Of a stretch of 64,000 nucleotides of DNA, positions 16,761-26,732 are shown piece by piece. The notes below the pieces were generated by a model. That model saw only the letters and a program-made list of their open reading frames with translations, had not been told where the DNA came from and made no database searches. The stretch covers positions 4,120,417-4,184,416 of the forward strand of contig CP099863.1 of the NCBI GenBank assembly GCA_024134725.1. The letters run 5' to 3'. Every line of letters begins with the position of its first letter. Position 1 is the stretch's first letter. The stretch is from Bacillus sp. 1780r2a1. GTDB lineage: Bacteria > Bacillota > Bacilli > Bacillales > Bacillaceae_H. Position numbers and translations under genes: made by a program.

Positions 16761-18497
16761 CTACTTATTTATAGGAACTGTAATAACCACTTCAAACCCT
16801 TTTCCCGTTAGATTATCAATGTGAAACGATGCAGCAGTCCCAAAGTGTAGCAATAACCGATCATAAATATTTTTTAATCCGATGCCTTTTTGCGTGTGAT
16901 GCTTGCTATAAATAGTCTGGCGAAGTAACCTGAGCTCCTCTTCTTGAAGGGATGGACCGTAGCTTTTTATCTTTAGTTGAATAACTTCCCCTTCTTTTTT
17001 ACCGATGATTTCTAATCTTGATTCATCATTATTGCTTTCATAGCTATGCTTAAAATAATTTTCAACCAAAGGTTGCAAAAGCATGCTTGGAATAAATGCA
17101 TTATCCACCCCATGTCCTATAGAAAATTGAATATCAATCTCTTCACCAAAGCGCTCTTTTTGAAGTATTAGATAGGAATGAATATAGTCCAACTCTTGTC
17201 TCACCGTTACCAATTGATCTGCTTGAAGTGAATAGCGCATCATCTTTGATAAAGAAATGATTAGTCGATAAACACTTTTTGCCCCACAATCTAAAGCAAC
17301 AGCTCCTATTGACTGCAAAGCATTGAACAAGAAATGCGGGTTCACCTGAGACTTGAGCGCTCTTAGCTGACTTTTCTTCACTTCAATCTCCAACTTATAC
17401 TCACGATCAATATGATTGTTAATACGATATAACATTTCTTGCATATGATTCTCCAAATGACCAATTTCATCTTTACGAGAAGTTGTAAGAGTCACATCCA
17501 TATTTCCACCTTCAATCGACCGTACTTTATCACTCAAAACCCTTATGGGTTTTGTGACAATTCGTGAAATTAGAAAAACCATAATCACCCCCAGCACTAC
17601 CACGCCTAAACCTAACAAAACGTTAGTAGAAGCTGCTTTTTTAGCATCTTGGAACAGCGCATCTTTAGAGATAACCTTCACTATTTTCCAGTTATTTAGC
17701 GGTGCTTGTAAGCTTTCGGTAAGTATAAGCTCTTTTGACTCACTCAATCCTGTAAGTTCCTTTTGACTAATCTTTTGTCCCATTTGCTTTGAGTCACTAG
17801 AATACATTACTTTATAATCTTCGTTGAGCAAGAAAACCGACGTACCATCGTCTCCCTCAAGCTGTTTTACTAACGGAGCGTATGAATTAATATCAATATC
17901 CATTGTTAGAAAGCCAAGAAACTCTTCGCTTAAAATGTTTTTGATTTTATGGTGCATTGTTAATACCATAGAATCTTCTGTCTTAGGGATAATTGGAACG
18001 TTGTTATAATTTTTGAGTTTATGCGGCTCTTCAATCACATAATCTTGCTCTGATTGATAAAGCTGTTTAAATGGAGAATGCTTGACATAGTTAACTTGTG
18101 TTTTTGGTGCGCTTAAATTTGATTTATAAACAATCAATGATTCATTTTCCTTGTGAAAGTAAAAGCGAAGCTGCACCAATTCTGGTCTTGTAGCTGAAAA
18201 TGTTTCAATACTTTTTTCAAAGGATAAAAAATCATTGCTACCTTCTTTTGGCAAGCCCTCATCAAAAACTTGTAATATATCGGGCATGTTATAAACGGAA
18301 TAAGGCAATATAATCATCTTTTCAAAATGTTGCTCAAGATCATTCCCCGCTTCACGTAGCTCTTCGCGGCTTTTCTCCAACTCTTTGTTCTCAATGCTAC
18401 TTTTGGTATTTCCATAAATAACAAATACCGATAGGAAGTATGGTAAGATAATAAGCACGACTAGAAGCAGTAATAACCGAACTTGAAAGCTTCTCAT
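16761..18497 (-). CDS. YesM-type sensor histidine kinase
   Basis: The 578-residue kinase has a first membrane helix at about 7-30, a large extracytoplasmic sensor region (to about 275, probably dCache-like), a second helix and a HAMP linker (RIVTKPIRVLSDKV). A His_kinase domain follows with QVNPHFLFNALQSIG (phospho-accepting His) and then an ATPase domain (PSMLLQPLVENYFKH, GIGLKNIYDRL). This layout is that of kinases controlling carbohydrate uptake. It heads the kinase-regulator-binding protein unit. The ligand may be sensed directly or through the lipoprotein of the third gene. Confidence 0.87.
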   Translation of the reverse strand: MRSFQVRLLLLLVVLIILPYFLSVFVIYGNTKSSIENKELEKSREELREAGNDLEQHFEKMIILPYSVYNMPDILQVFDEGLPKEGSNDFLSFEKSIETFSATRPELVQLRFYFHKENESLIVYKSNLSAPKTQVNYVKHSPFKQLYQSEQDYVIEEPHKLKNYNNVPIIPKTEDSMVLTMHHKIKNILSEEFLGFLTMDIDINSYAPLVKQLEGDDGTSVFLLNEDYKVMYSSDSKQMGQKISQKELTGLSESKELILTESLQAPLNNWKIVKVISKDALFQDAKKAASTNVLLGLGVVVLGVIMVFLISRIVTKPIRVLSDKVRSIEGGNMDVTLTTSRKDEIGHLENHMQEMLYRINNHIDREYKLEIEVKKSQLRALKSQVNPHFLFNALQSIGAVALDCGAKSVYRLIISLSKMMRYSLQADQLVTVRQELDYIHSYLILQKERFGEEIDIQFSIGHGVDNAFIPSMLLQPLVENYFKHSYESNNDESRLEIIGKKEGEVIQLKIKSYGPSLQEEELRLLRQTIYSKHHTQKGIGLKNIYDRLLLHFGTAASFHIDNLTGKGFEVVITVPINK

Positions 18498-19054
18498 TTA
18501 TTGGCTCCTTTTCTATATTGTTAAACCACCTGAAAAGCCTTTCCTAAAGCATTTATAGACTATAACATGGCTTATATTACGTCAATCATACCGAAGCAAT
18601 ACTTACGCCTCTTAAAAATATGAAAAATAATGTTTTTATGGTTTATAATGGTTTATTTATAAGAATTACTATTTATAATTCATGAATTTTTATACATTTC
18701 ATTCTTAAGGAGTTTTTTCGAATGGGTATTTAAGCCTAAAAAATGTAATTAGAATATAAACAAAACTCCATTTTTATCCTTCCAAGAATTAAACTGTATA
18801 CTTTTTAGCCACTAATAAAATTAAGCAGATGCAATAAACTTCAATTATTCTCAATCACCACCTTTTATTTTCAAATTTTCTTTCCTTCATTAGATAAAAA
18901 AACTACTTATACATTTCCAGTTTATACAATCATATTATTAGATAAAAAACACACAAGAGTGATAAGATATATGTAGAAACACTGTAGAAAACCTTGTTTT
19001 TCAAAGGAAATCAGACGATCAGACAACTTTTTTTAAAAACTAACCATATTTCCT
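18498..19054. other. AT-rich intergenic region between divergent kinase gene and ahpC
   Basis: About 560 bases without a convincing gene. It should contain the promoter of the kinase unit near 18500-18620. The sequence ATTAGATAAAAAA occurs twice (starting 18889 and 18937). An AAGGAG near 18709 is followed by an ATG that is open for only three codons. I see no RNA gene or mobile element here. Confidence 0.5.
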
Positions 19055-19109
19055 TTGACAAAACAACAGGTTTTATATAATAATGAGTATTGAATTAGAA
19101 TTATTATAA
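19055..19109 (+). promoter_or_regulatory. ahpC promoter with PerR-box-like operator
   Basis: TTGACA (19055-19060) is followed by TATAAT (19076-19081, spacer 15) or TAATAA (19078-19083, spacer 17). Just downstream, TTAGAATTATTATAA at 19095-19109 matches the PerR box TTATAATNATTATAA at all but one position. PerR bound there would block transcription until peroxide inactivates it. Confidence 0.75.
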
Positions 19110-19131
19110 TTTATTGAGGAGGAATTTCGAT

Positions 19132-19695
19132 ATGTCATTAATCGGAACTGAAGTAAAACCATTCGTAGCACAAGCTTACCAAAAAGGTGAATTCCTTGAG
19201 GTTACTGAAGAAAACCTTAAAGGTAAATGGAGCGTAGTTTGCTTCTACCCAGCAGATTTCACTTTCGTATGTCCAACTGAATTAGGCGATCTACAAGATC
19301 AATACGCAGCATTAAAAGAACTAGGCGTAGAAGTATATTCAGTTTCTACAGATACACACTTCACACACAAAGCATGGCATGACCATTCAGAAACAATTAA
19401 TAAAATTGAATACATTATGATTGGTGACCCTTCACAAAAAATCTCTCGTAACTTTGAAGTACTAAACGAAGAAGAAGGTCTTGCTGATCGCGGAACATTC
19501 ATCATTGATCCAGATGGCGTTATTCAAACTGTTGAAATCAACGCTGGTGGTATCGGCCGCGATGCAAGCACACTTGTAAATAAAATTAAAGCAGCACAAT
19601 ATGTGCGTAAAAACCCAGGTGAAGTTTGCCCAGCTAAATGGCAAGAAGGTTCTGAAACACTAACACCAGGACTTGACCTTGTAGGTAAAATCTAA
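19132..19695 (+). CDS. ahpC: Alkyl hydroperoxide reductase subunit C (2-Cys peroxiredoxin)
   Basis: The 187-residue enzyme reduces peroxides in the cytoplasm and is recharged by AhpF. The peroxidatic Cys is at 47 ([14 protein letters not shown]) and the resolving Cys lies in PGEVCPAKW near 166. I start at the ATG at 19132 after a strong GAGGAGG site; the frame begins six codons earlier without one. ahpF follows after 13 bases. A PerR-box-like sequence overlaps the transcription start region. Confidence 0.96.
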   Translation: MSLIGTEVKPFVAQAYQKGEFLEVTEENLKGKWSVVCFYPADFTFVCPTELGDLQDQYAALKELGVEVYSVSTDTHFTHKAWHDHSETINKIEYIMIGDPSQKISRNFEVLNEEEGLADRGTFIIDPDGVIQTVEINAGGIGRDASTLVNKIKAAQYVRKNPGEVCPAKWQEGSETLTPGLDLVGKI

Positions 19696-19708
19696 GGAGT
19701 TTGATTAC

Positions 19709-21238
19709 ATGTTATTAGATGCAAATATCAAAGCACAGCTAGATCAGTATCTTCAATTGTTAGAAAGTGACATTGTGCTAAAAGTGAGCGCGGGAGAAGA
19801 TAAAGTATCTCGTGACATGCTTTCATTAGTAGATGAACTAGCAACAATGTCATCTCGTATTAAAGTTGAAAAAGCTGAATTAGAGCGCACACCGAGCTTT
19901 AGCGTAAATCGTATCGGTGAAGATACAGGTGTAACATTTGCTGGTGTCCCTTTAGGACATGAATTTACTTCATTAGTTCTTGCTTTATTACAAGTAAGTG
20001 GACGTGCACCAAAAGTTGATCAAAAAGTGATTGACCAAATTAAGAACATTAAAGGCGAATACAAATTTGAGTCGTATATCAGCTTAAGCTGCCATAACTG
20101 CCCAGATGTTGTACAAGCTCTAAACTTAATGAGTATCTTAAACGACGGGATCTCTCACACAATGATTGACGGTGCGGCTTACAAAGACGAAGTAGAAAGC
20201 AAAGACATTATGGCAGTTCCAACTGTTTACCTTAATGGTGAAGAGTTTGGCAGTGGTCGTATGACAATCGAAGAAATTTTAAGTAAAATGGGCAGCGGCC
20301 CAGATGCAGCAGAGTTTGCTGATAAAGATCCTTACGATGTACTCGTTGTTGGTGGCGGTCCGGCTGGTGCAAGTGCTGCAATTTATGCAGCGCGTAAAGG
20401 TATTCGCACTGGTATTGTAGCCGAGCGCTTTGGTGGCCAAGTTATGGACACAATGGGCATCGAAAACTTTATTAGCGTTAAAAAGACAGAAGGTCCTAAA
20501 CTCGTAGCAAGCTTAGAAGAGCATGTTAAAGATTACGGCATTGACGTAATGAATTTAGTACGCGCTCGTAGCTTAGAGAAAAAAGACTTTGTTGAGCTTG
20601 AGCTAGACAACGGTGCTGTTCTAAAAAGTAAAACAGTTATCCTTTCAACAGGTGCTCGCTGGCGTAATGTTGGTGTACCTGGAGAAGCAGAATTCAAAAA
20701 CAAAGGTGTAGCTTACTGCCCACACTGCGATGGCCCTTTATTTGAAGGTAAACGCGTAGCTGTTATTGGCGGTGGAAATTCAGGCGTGGAAGCAGCGATT
20801 GACCTTGCAGGTATTGTTAATCACGTAACTGTTTTTGAATATATGTCTGAATTAAAAGCTGATGCTGTATTACAAGAGCGCCTAAACAGCCTTCCAAACG
20901 TAACTGTCGTGAAAAATGCTCAAACAAAAGAAATTACCGGAACGGATAAAGTAAACGGTATTACTTATATTGATCGTGAGACAGAGGAAGAAAAACACGT
21001 TGAATTAGAAGGCGTATTCGTTCAAATCGGCTTAGTACCAAACACTGATTGGTTAGGCGATGACATAGAACGTACACGCATGGGAGAAATCGTCGTTGAT
21101 AAGCATGGTGCAACTAGCATTCCTGGCGTATTTGCTGCGGGAGACTGCACAGATAGTGCTTATAAACAAATTATTATCTCCATGGGTTCAGGTGCAACAG
21201 CAGCTTTAGGTGCTTTTGATTACCTAATTCGTAACTGA
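19709..21238 (+). CDS. ahpF: Alkyl hydroperoxide reductase subunit F
   Basis: This 509-residue flavoprotein passes electrons from NADH to AhpC. The N-terminal tandem thioredoxin-like domain has a redox-active SCHNCPDVV near residue 130. The thioredoxin-reductase-like part follows with [17 protein letters not shown] (FAD), the CPHCDGP redox pair, [15 protein letters not shown] (NADH) and [11 protein letters not shown]. Length and domain order match AhpF. It forms an operon with ahpC, with AAGGAG before the ATG, and ends in a strong terminator. Confidence 0.96.
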   Translation: MLLDANIKAQLDQYLQLLESDIVLKVSAGEDKVSRDMLSLVDELATMSSRIKVEKAELERTPSFSVNRIGEDTGVTFAGVPLGHEFTSLVLALLQVSGRAPKVDQKVIDQIKNIKGEYKFESYISLSCHNCPDVVQALNLMSILNDGISHTMIDGAAYKDEVESKDIMAVPTVYLNGEEFGSGRMTIEEILSKMGSGPDAAEFADKDPYDVLVVGGGPAGASAAIYAARKGIRTGIVAERFGGQVMDTMGIENFISVKKTEGPKLVASLEEHVKDYGIDVMNLVRARSLEKKDFVELELDNGAVLKSKTVILSTGARWRNVGVPGEAEFKNKGVAYCPHCDGPLFEGKRVAVIGGGNSGVEAAIDLAGIVNHVTVFEYMSELKADAVLQERLNSLPNVTVVKNAQTKEITGTDKVNGITYIDRETEEEKHVELEGVFVQIGLVPNTDWLGDDIERTRMGEIVVDKHGATSIPGVFAAGDCTDSAYKQIIISMGSGATAALGAFDYLIRN

Positions 21239-21264
21239 TTAAGATTTAACGAATTATCCAATTG

Positions 21265-21299
21265 AAAGAGCCCTTGTCTTTGGACAAGGGCTCTTTTTT
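21265..21299. terminator. Bidirectional terminator between ahpF and tctA
   Basis: AAAGAGCCCTTGTC (21265-21278) and GACAAGGGCTCTTT (21283-21296) form a 14-bp perfect stem with a TTTG loop and a T run on the plus strand. It lies between convergent genes. Confidence 0.9.
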
Positions 21300-21303
21300 A
21301 TAG

Positions 21304-22803
21304 CTACATTCCAATTTGAGTATTTTCTTTTTTACGCTTTAAGCTCCCTCTCCATGCAGGTACTACTATCGCTAAAATTGTTAGCACAATCAGTGACATG
21401 GCCAACGGACTGGTTAAGAAGATATTCCATGATCCACCTGAAATTGTTAACGATTGACGAAGCGAGTTTTCCATCATTCCACCTAAAATAAAAGCTAGGA
21501 TAAACGGTGCTGCTGGAAACGCAAAGATTCTCATCAAGTAACCTAAGATTCCAAACAAAACGAGGAGATATAAATCAAACGTGCTGAAACTTACTGCATA
21601 TACTCCCACTAAGCTTGAAATAATAACGAGTGAAATTAAAAGTGGACGTGGTACTTTTAAAATTTTCACAAAGTATGGTATCAACGGAAGGTTTAAAATT
21701 AACAAAAATACGTTTCCGATATACATACTCGCAATGATTCCCCAAAACACAGATGGATTTTCTGTCATGAGTAATGGACCAGGTTGAACACCTAAAACAA
21801 GAAATGCTCCCAACATCACAGCTGTTGTTCCAGAGCCTGGAATTCCTAGACTTAATAATGGTACAAACGCGCCGCTTGTTGCTGCATTATTCGCTGTTTC
21901 TGGTGCTGCTAAACCTTTGATAGATCCTTTTCCGAATTCTTCTGGCTTTTTAGCTAGCTTCTTTTCGGATATATAAGCCACAAAGGAAGAAATTGTTGCC
22001 CCTGCCCCCGGTAAAACCCCTAAGATAAAGCCAAGAAAGGATTGTCTCGCCATAGGTCCGGCCATGTCTTTATAGTCTTGCTTACTTAACTTTAGACTAC
22101 CGATATTATTTAATCCCTTTAGTTTTTGCTTACGGTTTAAGATTAAGAAGCAAACTTCAGCCAAAGCAAATACGCCAAGCGCAATAATTAAAAAGTCAAT
22201 TCCATCTAATAAATTCACACTGCCAAATGTAAATCTGCTCGTACCAGTTTGTGCATCAATTCCAATGGTCACCACCATAAAACCAACAACTGCTGAAATT
22301 AACGCTTTAATTGTTGAACCTTCCGATAGGCTAGCGATGGCCGTCAGCCCAAGGAGCATCAGTGCAAAGTATTCTGGAGGACCGAACACGATGGCCACGC
22401 TGGCCAGCATCGGTGCAAACATCATTAAAAGTATAACGCTAACAGTCCCCCCAATAAATGAACAAATGGCTGAGATGGCTAACGCTTTACCTGCTTTTCC
22501 CTGTTGAGACATCGGATAACCATCGAATGATGCTGCAACCGTCCCTGCTACCCCAGGAGCATTTAACAAAATAGAAGATGTGGACCCACCATACATCGAG
22601 CCATAATAGACCCCTGCCATCATAACCAATGCACTTGTTGTATCCATCCCATATGTGACCGGAATCATAATTGCAATTGCACTAATTGGCCCCAGACCGG
22701 GAATCATTCCAATAATTGTTCCGATAAAGACACCAATAAAGACAAATAAGATAGCTTCCCAGCTAAAAGCGACTTGAAACCCCTGTATGATTCCTTCAAA
22801 CAT
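21304..22803 (-). CDS. tctA: Tripartite tricarboxylate transporter, large membrane subunit
   Basis: The 499-residue protein has about eleven helices. Typical TctA motifs are GTIIGMIPGLGPISAIAIMIP near the N-terminus and a second GFILGVLPGAGATISSFVAY, the inverted-repeat glycine/proline signatures of the family. It is the channel subunit of TTT transporters, which import citrate or other carboxylates with a periplasm-side binding protein. It is the last gene of tctC-tctB-tctA, 26 bases after tctB. The substrate is unproven; the CitA/CitB-type regulators upstream suggest a di- or tricarboxylate. Confidence 0.92.
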   Translation of the reverse strand: MFEGIIQGFQVAFSWEAILFVFIGVFIGTIIGMIPGLGPISAIAIMIPVTYGMDTTSALVMMAGVYYGSMYGGSTSSILLNAPGVAGTVAASFDGYPMSQQGKAGKALAISAICSFIGGTVSVILLMMFAPMLASVAIVFGPPEYFALMLLGLTAIASLSEGSTIKALISAVVGFMVVTIGIDAQTGTSRFTFGSVNLLDGIDFLIIALGVFALAEVCFLILNRKQKLKGLNNIGSLKLSKQDYKDMAGPMARQSFLGFILGVLPGAGATISSFVAYISEKKLAKKPEEFGKGSIKGLAAPETANNAATSGAFVPLLSLGIPGSGTTAVMLGAFLVLGVQPGPLLMTENPSVFWGIIASMYIGNVFLLILNLPLIPYFVKILKVPRPLLISLVIISSLVGVYAVSFSTFDLYLLVLFGILGYLMRIFAFPAAPFILAFILGGMMENSLRQSLTISGGSWNIFLTSPLAMSLIVLTILAIVVPAWRGSLKRKKENTQIGM

Positions 22804-22829
22804 GACTCTCTTCCCCCTTTCCTACCTCT

Positions 22830-23288
22830 TTAAAATGGTAAAATGCCTGCTGGTAATCGAATAGCTAAGCCATAGTTGAATAAAACATAAGAACCAAGAG
22901 AAAAAATACAGGCTGTTAAAATATTGGCCATCCAGTTTTTATAGCCGAGAAAGCGGGAACAGAAAATAATAAAGACCGTTGTCATAATAACGAATCCCAC
23001 TACTTCTAGTACGGTAATATAAGCTAAAATAAGAGCCATCACCCCTAAAAGCATAAATAATTCATTCCGCTTAATAACACGCTTTTTCTTTTGCTCCTCT
23101 GTATCATTATCTGGGCTAAAAAAGAGAACAATAGCTAATATAAACAAACAAAAGCCTAATATTTTTGGAATAAGATCTGAATCTACAGGAACAAACGCGT
23201 ACTCAGGTAAACTAAATGCTAAAAATAAATAGACGACTGATATAATCATTAATGCTAAACCTAATCCCTTATTAACAGACCAGTTCAT
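22830..23288 (-). CDS. tctB: Tripartite tricarboxylate transporter, small membrane subunit
   Basis: The 152-residue protein has four hydrophobic helices and the early pattern ISVVYLFLAFSLPEYAF typical of TctB. A charged loop (DNDTEEQKKKR) lies between helices two and three. It sits between tctC (13-base gap) and tctA and is expected to form the membrane complex with TctA. TctB proteins are poorly conserved, so the call rests on topology and on its place in the operon. Confidence 0.87.
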   Translation of the reverse strand: MNWSVNKGLGLALMIISVVYLFLAFSLPEYAFVPVDSDLIPKILGFCLFILAIVLFFSPDNDTEEQKKKRVIKRNELFMLLGVMALILAYITVLEVVGFVIMTTVFIIFCSRFLGYKNWMANILTACIFSLGSYVLFNYGLAIRLPAGILPF

Positions 23289-23301
23289 ACGATTACCTCC
23301 T

Positions 23302-24309
23302 TTATTCTTTTATAAATCCTAATTCTTTCAATAAAGTCTCTAACTCTTTTGATTGTTCATCTAAAAATACTTTAAATTCTTCACTGTCCATGTATTGTTC
23401 ATCCCAGCCGTAAGATTCACGAACCTTTGCAAATGACTTTGAATCTGACGCTTTCTTAAAGATTTGTTGATAATACTCTAATTGCTCTTTTGTCATATTA
23501 GGAGGTCCAAAAATACCACGCCAAACAATAAACTCTGTGTCAATCCCTTGTTCTTTCCCTGTTGGTAAAGTACCTAAAAATTTATCTCCTTTTAGTCTTT
23601 CGGGTGACGTGATACCCAGAACCTTCATTTTTCCAGCTCGTGCTTGTTCAGCTGCGTCTAATACACCGGTTGAAACGACATCTACACTACCATTTAAAAC
23701 AGCTGTCATCGCTCCACCTTCTTGGTCAGAAATGTAACGAATTTTTGTAATATCAACCCCTGCTGCGTTTGCAAACAATATAAACTGCATATGATCCATG
23801 CTTCCCGGTGAAGAGTTTCCAATAACAGTTACTTTTTCTGGCGTTTTTCTCATCTCAGCAAAAAGCTCTTCTAAGTTATCCCAACGAGCATCATCACGGA
23901 CTGCAAAAGCTCCGTAATCCGCAATTAAATTCGCAATAGGTGTAAAATCTTCATATCCATAAGGAGACTGTCCATTCAATGCGACAAAGTGTAGAGGTGG
24001 TGAACTAATAAAAAGATTATGAGGATCGTTGCGCTTGTGGATGTACGCCCAGCCAACAGCGCCTCCTCCACCTGGCTTATTTACAACTCCAAATCCTTTG
24101 TTTGCTAAGTTTTCTTCATCAATTGTACGTGCTAGCATACGTGCAGTAGTATCCCATCCTCCACCTGCTGCAGATGGCGCAATAATTTCAATAGATCGAT
24201 CTGGCTCCCATTCTCCTTGTTCATTAACTTTTCCTTGTTGAACTGGCATGGAACAGCCGGTTAATACAACTAAGCTTACACTAAGTAAAACTAACCATTT
24301 TTTAACCAA
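23302..24309 (-). CDS. tctC: Tripartite tricarboxylate transporter substrate-binding lipoprotein
   Basis: The 335-residue protein starts with a lipoprotein signal peptide (LTGCSMPV, Cys near 19) and has the Bug/TctC fold signatures: ERSIEIIAPSAAGGGWDTTARM-like N-terminal binding loop, NKPGGGGAVGWAYI and GVFGPPNMT-like C-terminal segment (here GIFGPPNMTKEQ). It captures the carboxylate outside the cell for TctAB. The start codon is TTG, eight bases after GGAGG. It heads the tctCBA operon and has a cre-like site about 55 bases upstream, suggesting catabolite control. Confidence 0.92.
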   Translation of the reverse strand: MVKKWLVLLSVSLVVLTGCSMPVQQGKVNEQGEWEPDRSIEIIAPSAAGGGWDTTARMLARTIDEENLANKGFGVVNKPGGGGAVGWAYIHKRNDPHNLFISSPPLHFVALNGQSPYGYEDFTPIANLIADYGAFAVRDDARWDNLEELFAEMRKTPEKVTVIGNSSPGSMDHMQFILFANAAGVDITKIRYISDQEGGAMTAVLNGSVDVVSTGVLDAAEQARAGKMKVLGITSPERLKGDKFLGTLPTGKEQGIDTEFIVWRGIFGPPNMTKEQLEYYQQIFKKASDSKSFAKVRESYGWDEQYMDSEEFKVFLDEQSKELETLLKELGFIKE

Positions 24310-24361
24310 TGAAAGCGCCTCCTTTTTGTTTTTAACTAATTTTACCTACCGCACCCCTTTT

Positions 24362-24375
24362 TGTAACCGTTTTCT
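24362..24375 (-). promoter_or_regulatory. cre-like CcpA site upstream of tctC
   Basis: Minus-strand AGAAAACGGTTACA differs from the cre consensus TGWAANCGNTNWCA only at the first base. It lies between the terminator of the regulator pair and the tctC start. A similar site is upstream of the second carboxylate transporter in this window. Confidence 0.6.
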
Positions 24376-24427
24376 TTTTAAAGTGTATTAAGTTTATTTT
24401 ACAAATTAAGTTCATTTTGTTCACAAA

Positions 24428-24465
24428 AAGAAGCTTTCAAAGAATGGACTCTTTGAAAGCTTCTT
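24428..24465 (-). terminator. Terminator overlapping the stop codon of the CitB-like regulator
   Basis: AAGAAGCTTTCAAAGA (24428-24443) pairs perfectly over 16 bases with TCTTTGAAAGCTTCTT (24450-24465), with T residues following on the minus strand. It separates the regulator pair from tctCBA. Confidence 0.88.
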
Positions 24466-25144
24466 ATTCGGAAGAAACAACATAGTATTTTCGCTCTGGT
24501 CTTCCAACAATCCCATATACCAGTTCAGCTTTTGCTTCACGAATAGAGATTAGATATTCTAGATATCGTCTTGAAGTAGTGCGAGAAGCGCCTAGAAGCT
24601 TGCCAAGCTCTTCTGCTGTAATTCCTTCTTTTTGCTGTTGTAATAATTCTCTTACTTTTTCTAAAGTTAATTGATCAATACCTTTTGGAAGATGATTTCC
24701 ATCTATTTTTTTTATATTTTTAAATTGAAAAAGCTGATCTGCCATCGTTTGAGTAATTTTTTGCTGAGAATTTAAGACCAGATTATTTCTGCTTACTTTC
24801 TCAATCGCATCAGAAAGACGCTGAAGTTCAATTGGTTTGACTAAATAATCAATGACACCAAGGTTATACGCATCTTTTAATATGCTTATATCTGTTGCAG
24901 CTGTGATTAATATTACCTGTACAGTTAAACATTCTTCTTTCAGTTGGTGAATTAAGTCTATTCCTGTTTGATCTGGCAGATATACGTCTAATAAAATTAA
25001 ATCAGGTTGCCAGTTCTTTAGTTCCAGTAGGGTTTCTTTTGCCGTTGCAACGGTTTTTACTTCGTTTACTTGCTTTAAGCTTTTTACATACTGACAGTGA
25101 ATATCTGCTACTCTGTAATCATCTTCTGCAATTAAAACATTCAT
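24464..25144 (-). CDS. CitB/DcuR-family response regulator
   Basis: The 226-residue protein has a receiver domain (LIAEDD, phospho-acceptor in PDLILLDVYLPDQTG, VDYLVKPIEL) and a C-terminal winged HTH of the CitB/DcuR type (GITAEELGKLLGASRTTSRRYLEYL). Such regulators turn on citrate, malate or fumarate transport genes. I start at the ATG at 25144, one base after the kinase stop codon; the longer frame runs inside the kinase gene. The tctCBA operon downstream is the obvious target, and the 2-hydroxycarboxylate transporter upstream is a possible second. Confidence 0.88.
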   Translation of the reverse strand: MNVLIAEDDYRVADIHCQYVKSLKQVNEVKTVATAKETLLELKNWQPDLILLDVYLPDQTGIDLIHQLKEECLTVQVILITAATDISILKDAYNLGVIDYLVKPIELQRLSDAIEKVSRNNLVLNSQQKITQTMADQLFQFKNIKKIDGNHLPKGIDQLTLEKVRELLQQQKEGITAEELGKLLGASRTTSRRYLEYLISIREAKAELVYGIVGRPERKYYVVSSE

Positions 25145-25145
25145 A

Positions 25146-26732
25146 TCATGTCGCTCCTGTTTTTGGTATATGTATGTGAACAACAGTCCCGTGTGGCTGG
25201 TTTTTTGATAGATAGATCGTTCCATTTAGTTCATCTAAAGCAGCTTTCACAAGAGCTAACCCAAAACCCCTATGTCCCCCTGCTTTTGTAGTATAACCTT
25301 CATTAAAAACAAGGTTTAAATCTTTATTTTTAATACCGCTACCGTTGTCTCCTAACTCAATAATTAGTTCACCATCTACATCTGTTAGAAACAAATCGAC
25401 GAGCGGTTCTGTTTGTTCTGCTACAGCGTCAAACGCATTATCAATAATATTTCCTAATATAGTGACTAAAGGTGCCGTCATTTTGGTCGGCCAAGTCTTG
25501 TGAACCATGCTATCTTCATCAATAACAAAATCAATTTTCTTTTCAGAGGCTTTTGAAAGCTTGCCAATCAAAACCGCTTGTATAGTTGAATCATTTACTC
25601 GTTCAAATAGTACACGTTCATATATTTTTTGCTGACCAATTTCTTCGTGAATGAATCGTTTAGCTTTTTCACCGTGTCCCAGCTGTAACCAGCCAGAAAT
25701 AGCATAGAGCTTATTCGTATATTCATGAGTTTGCGCACGCAAATCTTGAGAATACTGTTGAACCTCTGATAAAGTGTTGAGCAGCTCTTGAACGTCAGAT
25801 TTTTCTTGGAAACTTGCTACTTTGCCCGCGTAACTATCTTTGTCACCAATCATTTTATAGTGCACGAGCAGCGGCTTTTTATGGTAGATTGTTTCGTAGT
25901 GACCAACGGCTAGCTGATTCGCAAGCACGTTTGAAATTTCTGAGTTCCTTAAAGCTTTTCGAATTGGTTGGCCGATAATATTCTCTCTAATTCCAAGAAT
26001 TTTTTTACCTGAATGGTTAATGAGCGTTACGTTCCCTTTTTGGTCTGTTGCAATTAACCCTTCATTCAGTGCTTCTAGAATAGCCTCCCTCTCTTTATAC
26101 AATCTAGCAATTTGATAAGGCTCTAAACCAAATGTATCTCTGCGAATACTTCTCGCAAGCATAAAACTACCTACAACACCACTAATAAAAATAAAAGCAA
26201 GCCAAATTGAAAAAGCTGCAAGCCCTTGTCCAAATAAAGAGTCTACATAAGATAGCATAAAGCCGACAGATACAACGCCAATAATCCTATTATTTTCATC
26301 ATAGATAGGTGATTTTCCCCTCACTGACATCCCAAGAGAGCCTTTTGCAAATGAAATATAGTTTTCTCCTTCAATAAGAGCTCGTTCATTGTCTCCACCA
26401 ATCATCTTTTGACCAACCTTCTCTTTATGAGGATGAGTATAACGAACTTCATCTGCATCACCAACTACAATAAATTCTGCACCTGATTGTTTTCTAATTC
26501 GCTCAATAAGCGGCTGAATAATTATAGCGTTTTCATTTTGTAGAATAACTTCCTTTACAAGTGGCATTTCTGAAACAGCAATTGCCGTTGTTAATGCTTT
26601 TTCTCCCATTAATTCACGCGTCTGTTTTCGTTCAAAATAAACATATACAATGGTTACCATTAACATGATCATCGTAACCAAAATAGAAATCAAAAACATA
26701 AATTTACGCTCTAACGGCCAACGAGCCTTCAC
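25146..26732 (-). CDS. CitA/DcuS-family sensor histidine kinase
   Basis: The 528-residue kinase has two membrane helices (about 12-32 and 170-195) flanking an extracytoplasmic PAS-like carboxylate sensor, then a cytoplasmic PAS domain (GLIATDQKGNVTLINHSGKKILG), a short dimerisation region with LRAQTHEYTNKLYAISGWLQLG (phospho-acceptor His) and an ATPase domain (GNIIDNAFDAV, GDNGSGI, HRGFGLALVKAAL). This is the CitA/DcuS/DctS architecture for sensing citrate or C4 acids. The start codon is GTG after AGGGGGC. It is one base from its regulator gene, so translation is coupled. Confidence 0.9.
   Translation of the reverse strand: MKARWPLERKFMFLISILVTMIMLMVTIVYVYFERKQTRELMGEKALTTAIAVSEMPLVKEVILQNENAIIIQPLIERIRKQSGAEFIVVGDADEVRYTHPHKEKVGQKMIGGDNERALIEGENYISFAKGSLGMSVRGKSPIYDENNRIIGVVSVGFMLSYVDSLFGQGLAAFSIWLAFIFISGVVGSFMLARSIRRDTFGLEPYQIARLYKEREAILEALNEGLIATDQKGNVTLINHSGKKILGIRENIIGQPIRKALRNSEISNVLANQLAVGHYETIYHKKPLLVHYKMIGDKDSYAGKVASFQEKSDVQELLNTLSEVQQYSQDLRAQTHEYTNKLYAISGWLQLGHGEKAKRFIHEEIGQQKIYERVLFERVNDSTIQAVLIGKLSKASEKKIDFVIDEDSMVHKTWPTKMTAPLVTILGNIIDNAFDAVAEQTEPLVDLFLTDVDGELIIELGDNGSGIKNKDLNLVFNEGYTTKAGGHRGFGLALVKAALDELNGTIYLSKNQPHGTVVHIHIPKTGAT

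Noticed and set aside
18705..18740. AAGGAG followed by an ATG upstream of ahpC
   Set aside because: The frame stops after three codons and the surrounding DNA is AT-rich; no sign of a real leader peptide.
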